In this document: positions 52,905 to 62,208 of the stretch, piece after piece
How positions within the stretch are numbered: position 1 is the stretch's first letter
Layout of the letters: each line of letters starts with the position of its first letter
NCBI RefSeq assembly: GCF_000373245.1
Contig: NZ_KB890739.1
Coordinates: forward strand, 472,441-536,440
Direction: 5' to 3'
Length of the DNA: 64,000 nt
Source: Echinicola pacifica DSM 19836
GTDB lineage: Bacteria; Bacteroidota; Bacteroidia; Cytophagales; Cyclobacteriaceae
Program-made: the position numbers and the translations under genes
Notes under the pieces: model-generated
Told to the model about the DNA's origin: nothing
Database searches by the model: none
What the model saw: only the letters and a program-made list of their open reading frames with translations

Positions 52905-54224
52905 TCAATGACTTTCATATACTGATTCTGGCTCCACGGCATCCACGGATCCTCTTTCATTGATTTCCCAAAGCGTCACCTTCTTTACTTCATTGATCAA
53001 TAGGGGGTCGTATTTGGCTGCCACCCGAATATAGTTTTCGGTAAAGCCATGCATCATTCCTTCTTCTATATCTTCCTCAAAAAGCACCTCAAAAGTACCC
53101 TTGAGATTTTCTTCATAGAATTTCCGCTTTTTCTTTTCTGAGAGAATTCTCAGCATTTTTGATCGCTGGTGGCGGACCTTCATTGGGACGGCATCGTCCA
53201 TTTCGGCAGCCCTTGTATTAGCTCTTTCAGAGTAGGTGAAGACATGGAGGTAAGACACTGGGAGCTCATTGAGGAAATTATAAGTTTCCATAAACAGTTC
53301 TTCGGTTTCTCCGGGGAATCCGACGATCACGTCCACGCCAATGCTGCAATGGGGCATTAGGGATTTTATTTTGGTTACACGGTCCACGTATAATTCTCGC
53401 AGGTACCTTCGTCCCATTTTTCTGAGAATGGTATTACTGCCCGATTGGAGCGGAATATGAAAGTGAGGGACAAACCGCTGGGACTGGCTGCAAAATTCAA
53501 TGATTTCATTAGTGAGCAGGTTAGGCTCTATTGAAGAGATCCTAAAGCGGTCGATTCCCTGGACCTCGTCGAGTTCTTTGACTAAATCAACGAATCGGGC
53601 TTTTCTTTTGCCGTCTTCAATGCCGAAGTCTCCTATGTTTACACCAGTAAGCACTACCTCTTTGACATCGGTTTCGGCGATTTCGCGGGCAGACTTAAGG
53701 ATATTTTCGGTGCTATCGCTTCGGCTTTTGCCACGTGCGAGGGGGATGGTGCAGAATGCGCAGCCATAATTACAGCCGTCTTGCACCTTAAGGAAGGTCC
53801 TCGTGCGATCGTGCATGGAGAAGGCGTTGTTAAAAGTAGTGGCTTCCTGTATTTCGGATGCCAAAACCTTAGTTTCTTGTTCTTTTGCGAAGCCATCCAG
53901 CAATTCTATAAGCCGAAATTTCTCCGCGGCCCCTAGCACGGCGTCCACTCCTTTGATTTCGGATATTTCCTTTGGCTTTAGCTGTGCATAACAACCAATA
54001 ATGGTAACATATGAATTAGGCGATATTTTTTTAGCCTCTTTCACTATCTTTTTACACTTTTTATCTGCATTTTCGGTCACAGAACAAGTGTTAATGATAA
54101 AGATGTCAGGATTGTCTTCAAATCCAACCTTTTTATAGCCCTTCTCTTCAAACTGCCTACTAATGGTAGAAGTCTCCGAATAGTTGAGTTTACACCCTAA
54201 TGTATAAAATGCTACCTTTTTCAC
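52905..54224 (-). CDS. mtaB: tRNA t6A37 methylthiotransferase
   Basis: This 439-residue radical-SAM enzyme adds a methylthio group to t6A37. The N-terminal UPF0004 domain has three Cys (TLGCKLN, NTCSVT, IGCYAQ). The radical-SAM cluster motif is CNYGCAFC (about 150-157, C-x3-C-x2-C). A C-terminal TRAM-like region is short. GCKLNYSETS is the MtaB wording, against GCQMN in MiaB, so MtaB is preferred. Monocistronic on the minus strand, convergent with the permease. Confidence 0.93.
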   Translation of the reverse strand: MKKVAFYTLGCKLNYSETSTISRQFEEKGYKKVGFEDNPDIFIINTCSVTENADKKCKKIVKEAKKISPNSYVTIIGCYAQLKPKEISEIKGVDAVLGAAEKFRLIELLDGFAKEQETKVLASEIQEATTFNNAFSMHDRTRTFLKVQDGCNYGCAFCTIPLARGKSRSDSTENILKSAREIAETDVKEVVLTGVNIGDFGIEDGKRKARFVDLVKELDEVQGIDRFRISSIEPNLLTNEIIEFCSQSQRFVPHFHIPLQSGSNTILRKMGRRYLRELYVDRVTKIKSLMPHCSIGVDVIVGFPGETEELFMETYNFLNELPVSYLHVFTYSERANTRAAEMDDAVPMKVRHQRSKMLRILSEKKKRKFYEENLKGTFEVLFEEDIEEGMMHGFTENYIRVAAKYDPLLINEVKKVTLWEINERGSVDAVEPESVYESH

Positions 54225-54420
54225 GATTAGCTCTTATGTTTTATTGAAGTGCAAATTTAGGGATAATCTTCCGTTTTTCAATTTTGGCTTAAAAATGAGG
54301 CTTTTACGGAATAAGAGGCTTATAAGTGATAATTTGGCGTGTATTTTTAGTGAAAAATGTATTTTCGGTAAAGAATGGTGTAAAAAACTACGATTTTTCT
54401 TTTTATTTAAGATTTTTGAT

Positions 54421-54428
54421 TATCTTCG
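54421..54428 (+). promoter_or_regulatory. Minus-7-like element ahead of glnN
   Basis: TATCTTCG lies 29 nt before the glutamine synthetase ATG, a one-mismatch TAnnTTTG. The same octamer occurs upstream of rfbA (59449). The -33 region is only a T-rich stretch. Confidence 0.4.
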
Positions 54429-54457
54429 CTACTGTTTTTAAACCACATTATTAAAAC

Positions 54458-56620
54458 ATGGCAACTTTACGACAACAATCATTAATGATGGTTCAGTCAA
54501 GAGAGAAAGTTTCTTTTGATGCTCCATCCCCAAAAATTTCTGACTATTTTGGATCTGAAGTATTCGGTCTTTCTAAAATGAAGGACGTATTGGCTCCTAC
54601 TGTTTATAAAAGAGTAAGTGAGGCAATCGAGAAAGGATCAAAAATAGACTCTTCCAGTGCTGAGGAAGTAGCAACAGCCGCTAAGGCTTGGGCGCTTTCT
54701 AAAGGCGTTACCCACTATACCCACTGGTTTCAGCCATTGACCGGTTCGACCGCTGAGAAGCATGATACATTCTTCGATGCACATGCCAAAATCGAAAGAT
54801 TTAAAGGATCTGCATTGGTTCAGCAGGAGCCAGATGCCTCATCTTTCCCTAATGGTGGTATAAGAACAACTTTCGAAGCTAGAGGTTACACTGCCTGGGA
54901 TCCTAGTTCCCCAATGTTCATCTTCGAAAACACGCTTTGTATTCCAACCATCTTCGTGTCTTACACGGGTGAAGCTTTGGATTATAAAACTCCGTTGTTG
55001 AAGTCTGTGGAAGCGATAAGCAATGCTGCTGCTCCTATTTGCCAACTGTTTGACAGAAATGTAAAAAAAGTAGTTCCTTCCCTAGGTGTGGAACAGGAAT
55101 ACTTTGTAATTGATAAAGCCCTTTATGCTGCCCGTCCTGATTTGGTGATGGCTGGTAGAACGGTTTTTGGTCATAATCCAGCTCGTGGTCAGCAATTAGA
55201 CGATCACTACTTTGGATCTATCCCAAGCCGCGTGAAAGCTTTCATGAAGCATTTCGAGATCGAAGCCCTCAAGTTGGGTATTCCTGTTTCTACTCGTCAC
55301 AATGAAGTAGCTCCAGGCCAATTTGAAGTAGCTCCTGTATTCGAAGAAATGAATAAAGCTACGGATCACAATCAATTATTGATGGATCTGATGGACAAGG
55401 TTGCTGATCAGCACCACCTGAAAATCCTCTTCCACGAGAAGCCTTTTGCAGGTCTTAACGGTAGTGGAAAGCACAATAACTGGTCTTTGATCACTGATAC
55501 TGGCGTAAACCTCTTCCAGCCGAGCAATTCTGCTAGAGAGAACCTTCAGTTCCTGACTTTCCTTGTAGCCACGGTTAAGGCCGTTCACGACCATGCCGAT
55601 ATCTTGCGTGCAAGCATCGGATCTGCAGGTAATGACTTCCGTCTAGGTGCAAACGAAGCCCCTCCTGCGATCATCTCTGTATTCCTTGGTTCTACCCTTA
55701 GTGGTGTCCTTGATGAATTAGAGAAAAATGGCAATATCAAAATTGAAAAGGGTGATAATATGTATATGAAATTAGGAATTAGCAAGATTCCTGAGATCAT
55801 CCTTGACAATACCGACCGTAACAGAACATCTCCTTTTGCCTTCACTGGTAATAAGTTTGAATTTAGAGCAGTAGGTTCTTCTTCTAACGTTGCTGGTCCA
55901 ATGACTGCCCTGAACGTAATCGCTGCGGATACCCTTCGTACGATGTACAAAGAGATTCAGGCTGAAATCGATGGTGGTGCTGAGAAGAAAATTGCTATCG
56001 TTAATGTATTGAGAAAATACATCAAAGACAGCAAAAGAGTACGTTTTGAAGGTGATGGTTACTCTGAAGAGTGGGCAAATGAAGCTGAAAAAAGAGGCTT
56101 GTCCAACCTAAAAAGCACTCCTTTCGCCCTTGACGTATTGAGCGCTAAGTCCACTGCTGAGCTTTATGAGAGACATAAGGTACTTAATGTGACAGAACTT
56201 CATGCTCGTCATGAGATCCGTTTGGAAAATTATATCATGAAGGTTCAAATTGAATCCCGTGTTATGGGCGACCTTGCTCTAAACCACGTGATCCCAACAG
56301 CCATCAGGTATCAAACTAAATTGATCGAAAATGCAAATGGTCTGAAGAGCCTTGGTTTAGATGCCAAAGCAGCTATCGAAACGATCAGTGAAATCAGCAA
56401 GCATATCGAGTCAGTGAAAGCTAACGTGATCGGAATGACCGATGCTAGAAGAAGACTGAACAAAGAAGAGGATATCGCTAAGAGAGCCAAAGGATATAGC
56501 ACCGACGTGAAAGATGCTTACTTTGACACTATCCGTTATTCTGTGGATAAGCTTGAATTATTCGTTGACGATGAATTCTGGCCATTAGTGAAATATAGAG
56601 AAATGTTATTCTTGAGATAG
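54458..56620 (+). CDS. glnN: Glutamine synthetase type III
   Basis: This 720-residue GSIII is the long glutamine synthetase class typical of Bacteroidota and cyanobacteria, which assimilates ammonium into glutamine. The N-terminal extension includes THYTHWFQPLTGSTAEKHDTF (about 88-108, the GSIII form of a conserved block). The catalytic core shows VEQEYFVID, NEVAPGQFEVAPVFE and GLNGSGKHNNWSL, and the ATP region is RNRTSPFAFTGNKFEFRAVGS (about 449-469). The protein is about 270 residues longer than GSI. Monocistronic; a terminator follows. Confidence 0.96.
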   Translation: MATLRQQSLMMVQSREKVSFDAPSPKISDYFGSEVFGLSKMKDVLAPTVYKRVSEAIEKGSKIDSSSAEEVATAAKAWALSKGVTHYTHWFQPLTGSTAEKHDTFFDAHAKIERFKGSALVQQEPDASSFPNGGIRTTFEARGYTAWDPSSPMFIFENTLCIPTIFVSYTGEALDYKTPLLKSVEAISNAAAPICQLFDRNVKKVVPSLGVEQEYFVIDKALYAARPDLVMAGRTVFGHNPARGQQLDDHYFGSIPSRVKAFMKHFEIEALKLGIPVSTRHNEVAPGQFEVAPVFEEMNKATDHNQLLMDLMDKVADQHHLKILFHEKPFAGLNGSGKHNNWSLITDTGVNLFQPSNSARENLQFLTFLVATVKAVHDHADILRASIGSAGNDFRLGANEAPPAIISVFLGSTLSGVLDELEKNGNIKIEKGDNMYMKLGISKIPEIILDNTDRNRTSPFAFTGNKFEFRAVGSSSNVAGPMTALNVIAADTLRTMYKEIQAEIDGGAEKKIAIVNVLRKYIKDSKRVRFEGDGYSEEWANEAEKRGLSNLKSTPFALDVLSAKSTAELYERHKVLNVTELHARHEIRLENYIMKVQIESRVMGDLALNHVIPTAIRYQTKLIENANGLKSLGLDAKAAIETISEISKHIESVKANVIGMTDARRRLNKEEDIAKRAKGYSTDVKDAYFDTIRYSVDKLELFVDDEFWPLVKYREMLFLR

Positions 56621-56648
56621 TCTTAAGAATCATATCATACCATTAAGG

Positions 56649-56675
56649 AAGCCGGGACTATATCCCGGCTTTTCT
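56649..56675. terminator. Terminator between glnN and the creatininase-family gene
   Basis: A perfect 9-bp GC-rich stem (AAGCCGGGA 56649-56657, TCCCGGCTT 56663-56671) followed by TTCTTATTT on the plus strand. It can serve both convergent genes. Confidence 0.8.
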
Positions 56676-57436
56676 TATTTATAGGGATCGTATTGGTTTA
56701 GGGTGGCTAATTCAATAAATAGCTTTGCTACTTTTTCGGTCACATCCTTGAAGTATTTTTCTCCTTTTTCGGCACTTGCCAGAGAAGGATCGCCGATTCC
56801 GGTGTCTTTGGTGACTCGTGACCACTTGCGCTCTGACCAGGCCCATCCCTCCCGGATACCTGTGACTAGAGATTGTCTTTCCTCGCCTGGGCCTGCCTCC
56901 TCAAGTGGCCTTACCAAGTGAGGGTGAAGATACATGATTAAGCTCGTCTCCATCTCGTCAGCATGATCTCCCTCTTTTTCAAAATAGTTCTTTTTGTCCA
57001 AGGACCTAAACCAATTGCATGCGCTAAAAAACATATCCGGGTATAATAAACCCACCTCCCGAAGGATGGTCTTGAAATCATTTCCTCCATGGCTGTTTAG
57101 AATGAGGAGCTTGCGGACCTTCTGGCGGTGCAGCACCTCGGTGATGTCCTTTACGATAGCAAGCTGGGTGCTGGGATTTAGGTTCATATCCAGAAAAATA
57201 TCAGCTTGCCCTGTGTTTACACCAAAAGGGATGGTGGGCAATACAATGATGGAGGAGCCAGCTTCATGGGCAATTCGAGCGGCCTCCGTGGCCACCGCCT
57301 CAGCCTCAAAATTGTCTGTGCCATAGGGTAGATGATAATTGTGGGCCTCGGTGGCTCCCCAAGGGAGAATGGCCAGCTCGATATTGGCCTTCCGGAGGTC
57401 CTTCCAGTTGGATTCTGCTAATAGATATGGTCGCAT
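56675..57436 (-). CDS. Creatininase-family amidohydrolase
   Basis: This 253-residue metalloenzyme has the creatininase metal motif GATEAHNYHLPYGTD (27-41: Glu30, the His pair, Asp41). It also has LPTIPFGVNTGQ (about 64-75) and the second block ILNSHGGNDFK (about 112-122) with EGDHADEMETSLIM (Glu/His ligands). Family members open cyclic amides: creatinine, or the formamide of riboflavin/F420-type intermediates. Substrate is not evident from context; the neighbours are glutamine synthetase and a fucosidase. Monocistronic. Confidence 0.88.
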   Translation of the reverse strand: MRPYLLAESNWKDLRKANIELAILPWGATEAHNYHLPYGTDNFEAEAVATEAARIAHEAGSSIIVLPTIPFGVNTGQADIFLDMNLNPSTQLAIVKDITEVLHRQKVRKLLILNSHGGNDFKTILREVGLLYPDMFFSACNWFRSLDKKNYFEKEGDHADEMETSLIMYLHPHLVRPLEEAGPGEERQSLVTGIREGWAWSERKWSRVTKDTGIGDPSLASAEKGEKYFKDVTEKVAKLFIELATLNQYDPYK

Positions 57437-57889
57437 TTAGTATAGTAGGTTATGGTATGGTAATCTGATTTCTGCTGTTTGTTTGGTACGGAATTCTTGA
57501 TTGGATGATTTATGGTCTCTTTTTTCCAGCACGCTGTTTTATTGTTTGGGCTGATAGGTCCCATTGCGGGTTGGTATAGGCCTTATTTCGTTCTATTATG
57601 AGATTAAATCAATCTTATCATTTCAATATACTAAAATCTCTATGTCGAGGCCAATAATCAAAAGTTCAATCTGATTATAATTCTGAAAATTGTGTGAATT
57701 TTAAATTTTTATGAGATGAAATATGTGATTAATACCAATAATAACCCTTCACACTGGAAGTTTTAGCATAGATGTAATACTAAATGTTTATCGAATGCAT
57801 AAATCTTTTTTAAAATTTTTAATTATGGAAATATGGTTGTACTTTTATTTAACGAAAAAGAAAAATCGCCAATTGGTAAATAAATAATA
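57437..57889. other. AT-rich intergenic region upstream of the fucosidase gene
   Basis: A 453-bp gap between the divergent creatininase and fucosidase genes. I see no reading frame or hairpin. TACTTTTA at 57840-57847 is a one-mismatch -7 candidate for the fucosidase, without a clear -33. Confidence 0.45.
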
Positions 57890-59329
57890 TTGAAAAAGCA
57901 TATCATCAGACTTAGCGTAATTACATTAGGATTGGTTTGGTCAATTCAGGCTCTTGCACAGCAGGACAATTTGCATCAGCAGTCCAGTGTATATGAGGCA
58001 CCTACAGACCCTATGGTGGTAGAGAAGTTGGATCAATGGCAGGATTTGAAATTCGGAATGATCATTCACTGGGGGGTATATGCTGTTCCGGGGATGATAG
58101 AATCATGGGCTTTATGTTCAGAAGATTGGATCAATAGAGATAGTACTGTCAGCTATAATGATTTCAAAGATTGGTATTGGGGCTTAAAGGATGAGTTTAA
58201 TCCTCAGTCTTTTGATCCGGATCAATGGGCGAATGCGGCAGACGCAGCGGGTATGAAATATGTAGTTTTCACGACCAAGCATCATGACGGGTTCAATATG
58301 TTTGATACCCAGGAGACGGATTATAAAATCACCGATGGGCCATTCAAGGATCACCCGAAGGCAAATGTAGCAAAACACGTTTTTGAGGCATTCCGCAAGA
58401 AGGACTTTATGATCGGGGCTTATTATTCTAAGCCTGACTGGCATTCTGAATATTATTGGTGGTCAAAATACGCCACGGCAGATCGTAATAATAATTATGA
58501 TATTCGCAAGAATCCGTGGAGATGGAATAAGTATAAGGAGTTTACCTATAATCAGATCAGCGAATTGATGCATGAGTATGGTGAGCTGGATATATTATGG
58601 CTTGATGGCGGATGGGTGAGACCGTTGGAGACCGTGAATGATGAAGTGCGGTCCTGGGGAGCGCGAATTCCAGAATGGAGCCAGGATATAGATATGCCAA
58701 AAATCGCATCTATGGCTCGGGAGGCTCAGCCTGGGCTTATCATGGTGGACAGGACGGTTCATGGACCTTACGAAAACTACCAGACTCCTGAGCAGAGTAT
58801 TCCAGATCATCAGATGGATGTACCCTGGGAAGCCTGTATGACTTTAGGCCACGCCTGGGGATATACTGAGCATCAGAATTATAAGTCGGTAACCAAAGTG
58901 GTGCATACACTTGCCGAGGTGGTCGCAAAGGGTGGAAGCCTATTATTAGGCGTTGGTCCTACTCCACAAGGATTAGTTCGTGACGAGGATGTGGAGCGAT
59001 TGGCGGGTATTGGAAGTTGGCTCGAGGTCAATGGACAGGCCATCTATAATACGCGAACCACCAAAGTGTATCAGGACGGTAAGGTGTTTTTTACCCAAGG
59101 AAAGTCAGGTGAGAAATATGCGATTGTCCTCATCCCAGAGGGAGAGGAAATCCCTGCCACCATTCGCTGGACTGCTGAGCAGGCGCCAAGCGGAAGCCAC
59201 GTGAGCTTGATTGAAGGAGGCTCCAAAGTTAAGGCCAAGGTGAAAGATGGTAAGGTGGAACTCAACTTATCCGCTTCAGCTAGAAAAAGAATTAAACATC
59301 CAGAAGCGATCGTTTTTGCTTTTGATTGA
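57890..59329 (+). CDS. Alpha-L-fucosidase, glycoside hydrolase family 29
   Basis: This 479-residue secreted enzyme removes terminal L-fucose. It starts at TTG 57890 with a signal peptide (KKHIIRLSVITLGLVWSIQALAQ, residues 2-24). The GH29 barrel begins WQDLKFGMIIHWGVYAVPG (about 51-69). TTKHHDGFNMFDTQETDYKI (about 127-146) and ELDILWLDGGW give the nucleophile Asp239. A C-terminal beta-sandwich follows (about 385-479). No transporter or SusCD pair adjoins it, so it is not part of a visible polysaccharide-utilisation locus. Confidence 0.93.
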   Translation: MKKHIIRLSVITLGLVWSIQALAQQDNLHQQSSVYEAPTDPMVVEKLDQWQDLKFGMIIHWGVYAVPGMIESWALCSEDWINRDSTVSYNDFKDWYWGLKDEFNPQSFDPDQWANAADAAGMKYVVFTTKHHDGFNMFDTQETDYKITDGPFKDHPKANVAKHVFEAFRKKDFMIGAYYSKPDWHSEYYWWSKYATADRNNNYDIRKNPWRWNKYKEFTYNQISELMHEYGELDILWLDGGWVRPLETVNDEVRSWGARIPEWSQDIDMPKIASMAREAQPGLIMVDRTVHGPYENYQTPEQSIPDHQMDVPWEACMTLGHAWGYTEHQNYKSVTKVVHTLAEVVAKGGSLLLGVGPTPQGLVRDEDVERLAGIGSWLEVNGQAIYNTRTTKVYQDGKVFFTQGKSGEKYAIVLIPEGEEIPATIRWTAEQAPSGSHVSLIEGGSKVKAKVKDGKVELNLSASARKRIKHPEAIVFAFD

Positions 59330-59352
59330 TTATACCAATATTTATTAGGGTC

Positions 59353-59390
59353 AAAGCCTGGGGGGAAGGATTCCTCTCGGGCTTTTTTTT
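59353..59390 (+). terminator. Terminator of the fucosidase gene
   Basis: An imperfect hairpin with a closed base AAAGCC (59353-59358) / GGCTTT (59380-59385), a GC-rich interior and a run of nine T, 24 nt after the stop. Confidence 0.7.
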
Positions 59391-59448
59391 TATTGGCCTG
59401 TTTTTTGTCAGAATGGTACACAGGTTTTTCTTATTACAAGACTAAGCT

Positions 59449-59456
59449 TATCTTCG
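59449..59456 (+). promoter_or_regulatory. Minus-7-like element ahead of rfbA
   Basis: TATCTTCG 25 nt before the rfbA ATG, identical to the octamer upstream of glnN. The -33 position has only a T-rich stretch. Confidence 0.4.
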
Positions 59457-59481
59457 TAAACATTTCAAAAACACTTTTAAT

Positions 59482-60339
59482 ATGAAAGGTATTATTTTGG
59501 CCGGAGGATCCGGTACCCGACTCTATCCATTGACCATAGCGGTAAGCAAGCAGCTCATGCCGGTATATGACAAGCCCATGATTTACTATCCATTATCAGT
59601 GCTGATGATGGCAGGAATCCGCGAAGTGCTGATAATTACCACACCGGAGGATTCTGAGGCCTTCCAGAAGCTTCTGGGAGATGGTTCTCATCTGGGATGT
59701 GAATTTACCTTTGCGATCCAGCCAAAGCCGGAGGGACTTGCTCAGGCATTTGTGATCGGAGAGGAGTTTATTGGCGATGATAAAGTCGCGCTGATTTTGG
59801 GAGATAATATCTTTTATGGCTCAGGATTACAGGAAAACCTGATGAATCATACCGATCCTGAAGGTGGGGTGGTATTCGCTTATCACGTCAATGATCCCCA
59901 GCGCTACGGTGTAGTGGAGTTTGATAAAGATAAAAAGGCCATAAGCATAGAGGAGAAACCTTCTAAGCCTAAATCCAATTTCGCAGTACCTGGATTGTAT
60001 TTTTATGATAATAGAGTAGTCGAAATAGCTAAGAAAATAAAGCCCAGCCACCGCGGTGAGTTAGAGATTACGGATGTGAATAATGTCTATCTTGAAGAAG
60101 GGAAACTCAGTGTTGGGATATTGAGCAGAGGGACAGCATGGCTGGATACTGGTACGCATCAGTCGCTACAGCAAGCCGGTCAATTTGTCGAGGTGATTGA
60201 AGAGCGTCAAGGACTTAAAATTGGCTGTGTGGAGGAGATCGCTTACCGAAAAGGCTATATCAATAAAGAGCAGCTACTTCAGCAAGCGGAAAAATTAGGT
60301 AAAAGTGGTTATGGCGATTACCTAAAAAGAATCATTTAA
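59482..60339 (+). CDS. rfbA: Glucose-1-phosphate thymidylyltransferase
   Basis: This 285-residue nucleotidyltransferase makes dTDP-glucose from dTTP and glucose-1-phosphate, feeding RfbB. Seen: [17 protein letters not shown] (2-18), [15 protein letters not shown] (24-38), GDNIFYG (109-115), [19 protein letters not shown] and TAWLDTGTH. The length is that of the short RmlA class. It is transcribed alone, far from rfbB, so the dTDP-sugar genes are scattered here. Confidence 0.95.
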   Translation: MKGIILAGGSGTRLYPLTIAVSKQLMPVYDKPMIYYPLSVLMMAGIREVLIITTPEDSEAFQKLLGDGSHLGCEFTFAIQPKPEGLAQAFVIGEEFIGDDKVALILGDNIFYGSGLQENLMNHTDPEGGVVFAYHVNDPQRYGVVEFDKDKKAISIEEKPSKPKSNFAVPGLYFYDNRVVEIAKKIKPSHRGELEITDVNNVYLEEGKLSVGILSRGTAWLDTGTHQSLQQAGQFVEVIEERQGLKIGCVEEIAYRKGYINKEQLLQQAEKLGKSGYGDYLKRII

Positions 60340-60448
60340 AGTAATTACTCCATTCGGGGATAAGCTGGTCAATAGGGCCTCCCACCTGATGGATATCAAG
60401 AAGCACTGTTATCCTACCGGCTATGTCCAAAAAATAGGATATCGATCT

Positions 60449-60507
60449 ATCTCTCCTTTTAAAACTCCCATTATATAAGTGTGGAAATAAAAGGAGAGAT
60501 TTTTTTG
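60449..60507 (+). terminator. Terminator downstream of rfbA
   Basis: A perfect 13-bp stem (ATCTCTCCTTTTA 60449-60461, TAAAAGGAGAGAT 60488-60500) with a 26-nt loop and a run of T, 110 nt after the rfbA stop. Confidence 0.8.
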
Positions 60508-60821
60508 TTGTATAGTGTTCTTGCCCGAATGGGTCAGGATGATATTATTACTTTAATACCAAGATGCGATCTTAGCGATCACTAATCCACCTAAGTTTGA
60601 ATAGGGCTTATTCGACCTGCTAAGTAGGTGTATAGCTGTCTTCCCCTTAACTTTTAGCATCAGTAAATAAGAGTGATCTGCGGGTTATATTATTCTATTC
60701 TGGCTATTAACCTTCCTTATAAATTGAACCTGACCATCTTTAAGTACAGAAACAGTACGCTTTAGCCATGCGTTGGCAAGGAGGTGCATCGGTTATAGGA
60801 TAATAAATAGGAGGATACTCT
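60508..60821. other. Intergenic region without recognisable gene
   Basis: About 310 bp between the rfbA terminator and the outer-membrane barrel gene. A CGATC direct repeat occurs near 60566-60580; no convincing frame, promoter or strong fold was found. Confidence 0.45.
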
Positions 60822-61550
60822 TTATTTCTTCCAGAAGGGAAAAGGAGAAATATAATGTTTCACAAAGAAGTTTGCTTGCATGAATAGGTCATTGGTTTGG
60901 TTGGTGCCTGCATTGCCGTCCAGCTCATCAGAGAAGGAGGCAAACAAGCTTCCCTCAAAGCCTATATCCCAATTAGATCCAAAGGCCATAGACCCACCTA
61001 AGCGGATGGGAAGATAAATGGTGCTGTTGGTGATATCGATGACGCTAAGTTTTGGATCGCCATTCGGGTCTTTGGTAGCAAAAGCCTGCTGACCGGGAAG
61101 GACAAGGTACCCAAGTCCAATTCCTGCATATCCATTTACCCTTGGTCTCATGACATGGGATGGGTAAGGTATGAAATAGAATACGGGGCTGAAATCGATA
61201 TAAAAGGCATCTCCCTGAAAGGCATAAGCTTTATTATCTTCGCCCCACTGGAAGGCTTGATTGGCATTGTATTCCTTATTACTGCTGACATGCTGGTAGC
61301 CAAGAGTGGCTCTAAAATTCACTCTACTGGTAATTTTCTTCTCTCCTGCAAGTGCAAAAGACCCGAATATTGGAAAATTCAAATCCCTATATGGTCCACC
61401 ATTATCGGTGTACATACTTGCGGGACCTCCATATAGACTTACTGTATAAGGTCTAGGAATTCGTTCTTTATAAAAATTTTGTGCATTAATTTCGGAAGTC
61501 AAAAAAAAGACTAACAAACTAGTAAAAAGGAGTTTAATGGGCATACTCAT
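60822..61550 (-). CDS. Outer-membrane beta-barrel protein of unknown function
   Basis: This 242-residue protein has a signal peptide (1-23, SEINAQ). A Gly- and aromatic-rich alternating pattern throughout (YTVSLYGGPASMY, GYAGIGLGYLVL, NWDIGFEGSLFASF) and a hydrophobic end are typical of an 8- to 10-strand barrel. There is no enzyme motif. Function unknown. Transcribed alone, facing away from the VOC gene. Confidence 0.75.
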   Translation of the reverse strand: MSMPIKLLFTSLLVFFLTSEINAQNFYKERIPRPYTVSLYGGPASMYTDNGGPYRDLNFPIFGSFALAGEKKITSRVNFRATLGYQHVSSNKEYNANQAFQWGEDNKAYAFQGDAFYIDFSPVFYFIPYPSHVMRPRVNGYAGIGLGYLVLPGQQAFATKDPNGDPKLSVIDITNSTIYLPIRLGGSMAFGSNWDIGFEGSLFASFSDELDGNAGTNQTNDLFMQANFFVKHYISPFPFWKK

Positions 61551-61809
61551 AAAATCTAATCGGCTTCACCGTAAAATTACTAAAATTAATATTTTATTAA
61601 GCAAAAGTAGATCAAAGTTTATACCAAAAACAATTTTTTTAGTATAAACGGTTGAATACACTGTAAATTCCACATTTTGGCTATTTTTTTAAGGGATAGA
61701 TTCCTCAGACTGTAGAAAAATGTGTTTTTTAATTTACAATATTATAATTGAGTTTAGTACTTTGAATTAATAAAGGATTTGACGCAAGGCTAATTTATTT
61801 TTATTTTTA

Positions 61810-62202
61810 ATGATGAAGTTAAAAGGCGTACATCATATAGCGATTATTTGCGGGGATTATGCTCAGTCTAAGGATTTCTATACCCGTATCCTCGGCTTGG
61901 AAATCCTACAGGAAGTTTATCGAGAATCCCGTGATTCGTATAAGCTGGACCTGGCTTTGGAGGGGCGGTATATTATAGAATTGTTTTCCTTTCCGGAGCC
62001 ACCAGAGCGCCTTAGCAGGCCCGAAGCAAAAGGCCTTAGGCATTTGGCATTTGGGGTGGGGGATATAGAAGAGGCCGCCCGGTATTTGAAGGCAGAGGGA
62101 CTTTGCGTGGAAGATATACGTATGGATCAGCTTACCGGCAGGCGTTTCCTGTTTTTTCAGGATCCAGATGGGCTGCCTCTGGAGTTATATGAAGTGGATT
62201 AG
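61810..62202 (+). CDS. VOC superfamily protein (glyoxalase I-like, YaeR type)
   Basis: This 130-residue protein is made of two paired beta-alpha-beta-beta-beta units. Metal-ligand positions are visible: His in GVHHIAI (about 7-8), Glu in YIIELF (about 57), His in LRHLAFGV (about 77) and Glu in LPLELYE (about 126). It resembles the small YaeR-like lactoylglutathione lyase relatives; true substrate unknown. ATG 61810 and 61813 are equally possible starts. It ends 6 bp from convergent corA. Confidence 0.85.
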   Translation: MMKLKGVHHIAIICGDYAQSKDFYTRILGLEILQEVYRESRDSYKLDLALEGRYIIELFSFPEPPERLSRPEAKGLRHLAFGVGDIEEAARYLKAEGLCVEDIRMDQLTGRRFLFFQDPDGLPLELYEVD

Positions 62203-62208
62203 AGTTGG

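Noticed and set aside
54244-54441. 65-codon frame upstream of glnN
   Set aside because: Phe/Leu/Lys-rich product of AT-rich promoter DNA; it ends past the glnN -7-like element.
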